A stretch of 64,000 nucleotides of DNA from Clavibacter michiganensis. GTDB lineage: Bacteria > Actinomycetota > Actinomycetes > Actinomycetales > Microbacteriaceae. The DNA is taken from the NCBI RefSeq assembly GCF_016907085.1, contig NZ_JAFBBJ010000001.1:620001-684000 (forward strand), in the 5' to 3' direction. The notes under the pieces were generated by a model. It was not told the origin of the DNA. It ran no database searches and saw nothing but the letters and a program-made list of their open reading frames with translations. The stretch's first letter is position 1, and every line of letters begins with the position of its first letter. A program made the translations under genes and the position numbers. Below are positions 62,640-64,000 of the stretch, piece by piece.

Positions 62640-64000
62640 ATGCACATCCTGGCCGCGCGGACGCCCTCCGGCGTGCGGCTGGTCGACCTCGACGCGAACG
62701 GCACCGTCACGGCCACGCGCGACGTCGCGTCCGCCGAGTGGCCAGCCGTCGCCGCCGCCCGCGAGCGGGCCGACCCCGCGCCACGCTGGGTCTGGGACGA
62801 CACCGCTGTCTGGGCGCGCGCGCTGATCGCCGGAGGCGTCCGCGTCGCCCGCTGCCACGATCTCCGTCTCTGCCACGCGATCCTGCGGCTGTCCACGCAG
62901 ACCGCCGACAGCCCGCTGGCCCGGATGCCCGCCGGGCCCTGGGACCGGGCCGCCCCGTCGGAGCGCGAGCCCTCGACGTCCGCGACGCTCTTCGACGACC
63001 TCGACGCACCCGAGGCCAGCTCGCCCGACGAGCTGGTCGCCGAGCTCCGCCTCCAGCTCGAGGCGGTCGCGGGCAGCGCCGAACCCGGCCGCCTGCGCCT
63101 CCTCCTCGCCGCGGAGTCGGCGGGCGCCCTCGTCGCCGCGGAGATGTCCGCCGACGGGCTGCCGTGGGACACGGCCGTCCACGACGCGCTCCTGATCGAC
63201 CTGCTCGGCGGTCGGCCCGCGCACGGCGGCGCGCCTCCCGCGCTGCTGCGGCTCGCCGCGCGGATCCGGGAGCTCCTCGCCGCCCCCGACCTCAACGTCG
63301 ACAGCCCGCCTGACGTGCTGCGGGCGCTCCGTCGTGCCGGCATCGACGCCACCAGCACCCGGCAGTGGGAGCTGCAGGAGATCGACCACCCCGTCATCGC
63401 GCCGCTGCTGGAGCACAAGAAGCTGTCCCGCCTCCTCACCGCGAACGGGTGGACGTGGATGGAGACATGGATCCGCGACGGCCGCTTCCACCCCGAGTAC
63501 GTCCCCGGCGGCGTGGTCACCGGACGCTGGGCCGCCAGCGGAGGGGGCGCGCTGCAGCTGCCCCGCCAGATCCGCTCCGCCGTCCGCGCGGATCCCGGCT
63601 GGCGGCTCGTCGTCGCCGATGCCGCGCAGCTCGAGCCGCGCGTGCTCGCCGCGCTGGCGGAGGACCGCGCCATGGCCGACGCGGGTCGCGGCACCGACCT
63701 GTACCAGGGACTCGTCGACACCGGCGTCGTCGACACCCGCGCCCACGCCAAGGTCGCGATGCTCGGTGCCATGTACGGCGCCACCTCCGGGGAGAGCGGG
63801 CGCCTGATGCCGCGGCTCGTCCGGGCGTACCCGCGGGCCACCGGCTACGTGGAGCGCGCGGCGCGGGCGGGGGAGAGCGGGGGGATCGTGAGCACGCGGC
63901 TCGGGCGGTCGTCCCCACCGCCCGCCGACGCGTGGGTGGACGTGCAGCAGATCGGACGCGCGGGCGAGGCGTCCGCGACGGACGCCGCCCGCGCCCGCAC
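62640..64000 (+). CDS. Divergent family A DNA polymerase (annotated elsewhere as 3'-5' exonuclease/DNA polymerase), 5' part
   Basis: The first 453 codons of a PolA-like protein that runs off the right edge; no stop is reached. It starts [22 protein letters not shown]. No exonuclease D-x-E motif is visible in the first 200 residues. The polymerase part has [13 protein letters not shown], a T-G-R element [19 protein letters not shown], and motif A DAAQLEPR (Asp327, Glu332 and Arg334 kept, the usual Tyr-Ser replaced by Ala-Ala). In motif [15 protein letters not shown] keeps Arg, Lys and Tyr but has Leu in place of the O-helix Phe. Motif C lies outside the window. The start is set by the promoter box. 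Confidence 0.82.
   Translation, partial: MHILAARTPSGVRLVDLDANGTVTATRDVASAEWPAVAAARERADPAPRWVWDDTAVWARALIAGGVRVARCHDLRLCHAILRLSTQTADSPLARMPAGPWDRAAPSEREPSTSATLFDDLDAPEASSPDELVAELRLQLEAVAGSAEPGRLRLLLAAESAGALVAAEMSADGLPWDTAVHDALLIDLLGGRPAHGGAPPALLRLAARIRELLAAPDLNVDSPPDVLRALRRAGIDATSTRQWELQEIDHPVIAPLLEHKKLSRLLTANGWTWMETWIRDGRFHPEYVPGGVVTGRWAASGGGALQLPRQIRSAVRADPGWRLVVADAAQLEPRVLAALAEDRAMADAGRGTDLYQGLVDTGVVDTRAHAKVAMLGAMYGATSGESGRLMPRLVRAYPRATGYVERAARAGESGGIVSTRLGRSSPPPADAWVDVQQIGRAGEASATDAARAR

Overview
The window is a gene-dense, very GC-rich stretch of an actinobacterial chromosome. Gene order (lepA - hemW - hrcA - dnaJ - rsmE - HIT - phoH - ybeY - CBS/CorC protein - era, then leuA, recO - uppS, glyS, dusB - dgt - dnaG) is the usual high-GC Gram-positive housekeeping layout. 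Sequence style and accessory content (secreted repeat proteins, a fucose exopolysaccharide locus with pyruvyl and acetyl decoration) suggest Microbacteriaceae, most likely Clavibacter. This placement is by recognition only; no search was run. No rRNA, CRISPR array, insertion sequence or phage gene was seen. Two tRNAs are present: Asn(GTT), and a CAT-anticodon tRNA that is probably elongator Met.

Layout. 1-839: 3' part of lepA. 871-3583: three paralogous secreted proteins on the minus strand, each made of five degenerate W-x3-G-x-P repeats. 3584-3996: the only gene-free stretch over 300 bp. 3997-7515: DUF1990, HAD phosphatase, hemW, a VOC protein and a DUF4870 membrane protein. 7663-14910: a heat-shock and translation-quality run headed by a CIRCE-like operator, hrcA-dnaJ-rsmE then HIT-phoH-ybeY-CNNM-era, with many start/stop overlaps. 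15022-21320: a NarL-type two-component pair, then an esterase and an MprF-like aminoacyl-phospholipid synthase that overlap and look co-translated. 21380-23252: leuA behind a Leu-rich leader peptide. 23319-34596: TRIC channel, recO-uppS, a MocA oxidoreductase, glyS, YbaK, a FrnE/DsbA protein with a 68-residue partner, dusB-dgt and dnaG.

34797-42504: an oligopeptide-type ABC importer (lipoprotein, two permeases, a fused double ATPase), a further ATPase and a D-2-hydroxyacid dehydrogenase. 42565-49709: lactonase, small proteins, peptide deformylase, a DMT transporter, a GT4 glycosyltransferase and an SGNH acyltransferase. 49795-61630: an exopolysaccharide locus whose parts match, one by one, the Gram-negative colanic acid system: Fcl, Gmd, WcaI-, WcaF-, WcaK-, WcaC-, WcaD-, WcaE-, WcaB-, Wzx- and WcaJ-like genes. 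The right edge holds a small unknown protein, a cold-shock protein and the start of a divergent family A DNA polymerase.

A recurring regulatory feature is a TANNNT or GATNAT box 6-7 nt before the start codon, often with no Shine-Dalgarno sequence. This implies leaderless transcription of many genes and was used to fix several starts. The points most worth follow-up are the triplicated secreted repeat family, the leuA leader and the actinobacterial colanic-acid-like locus.
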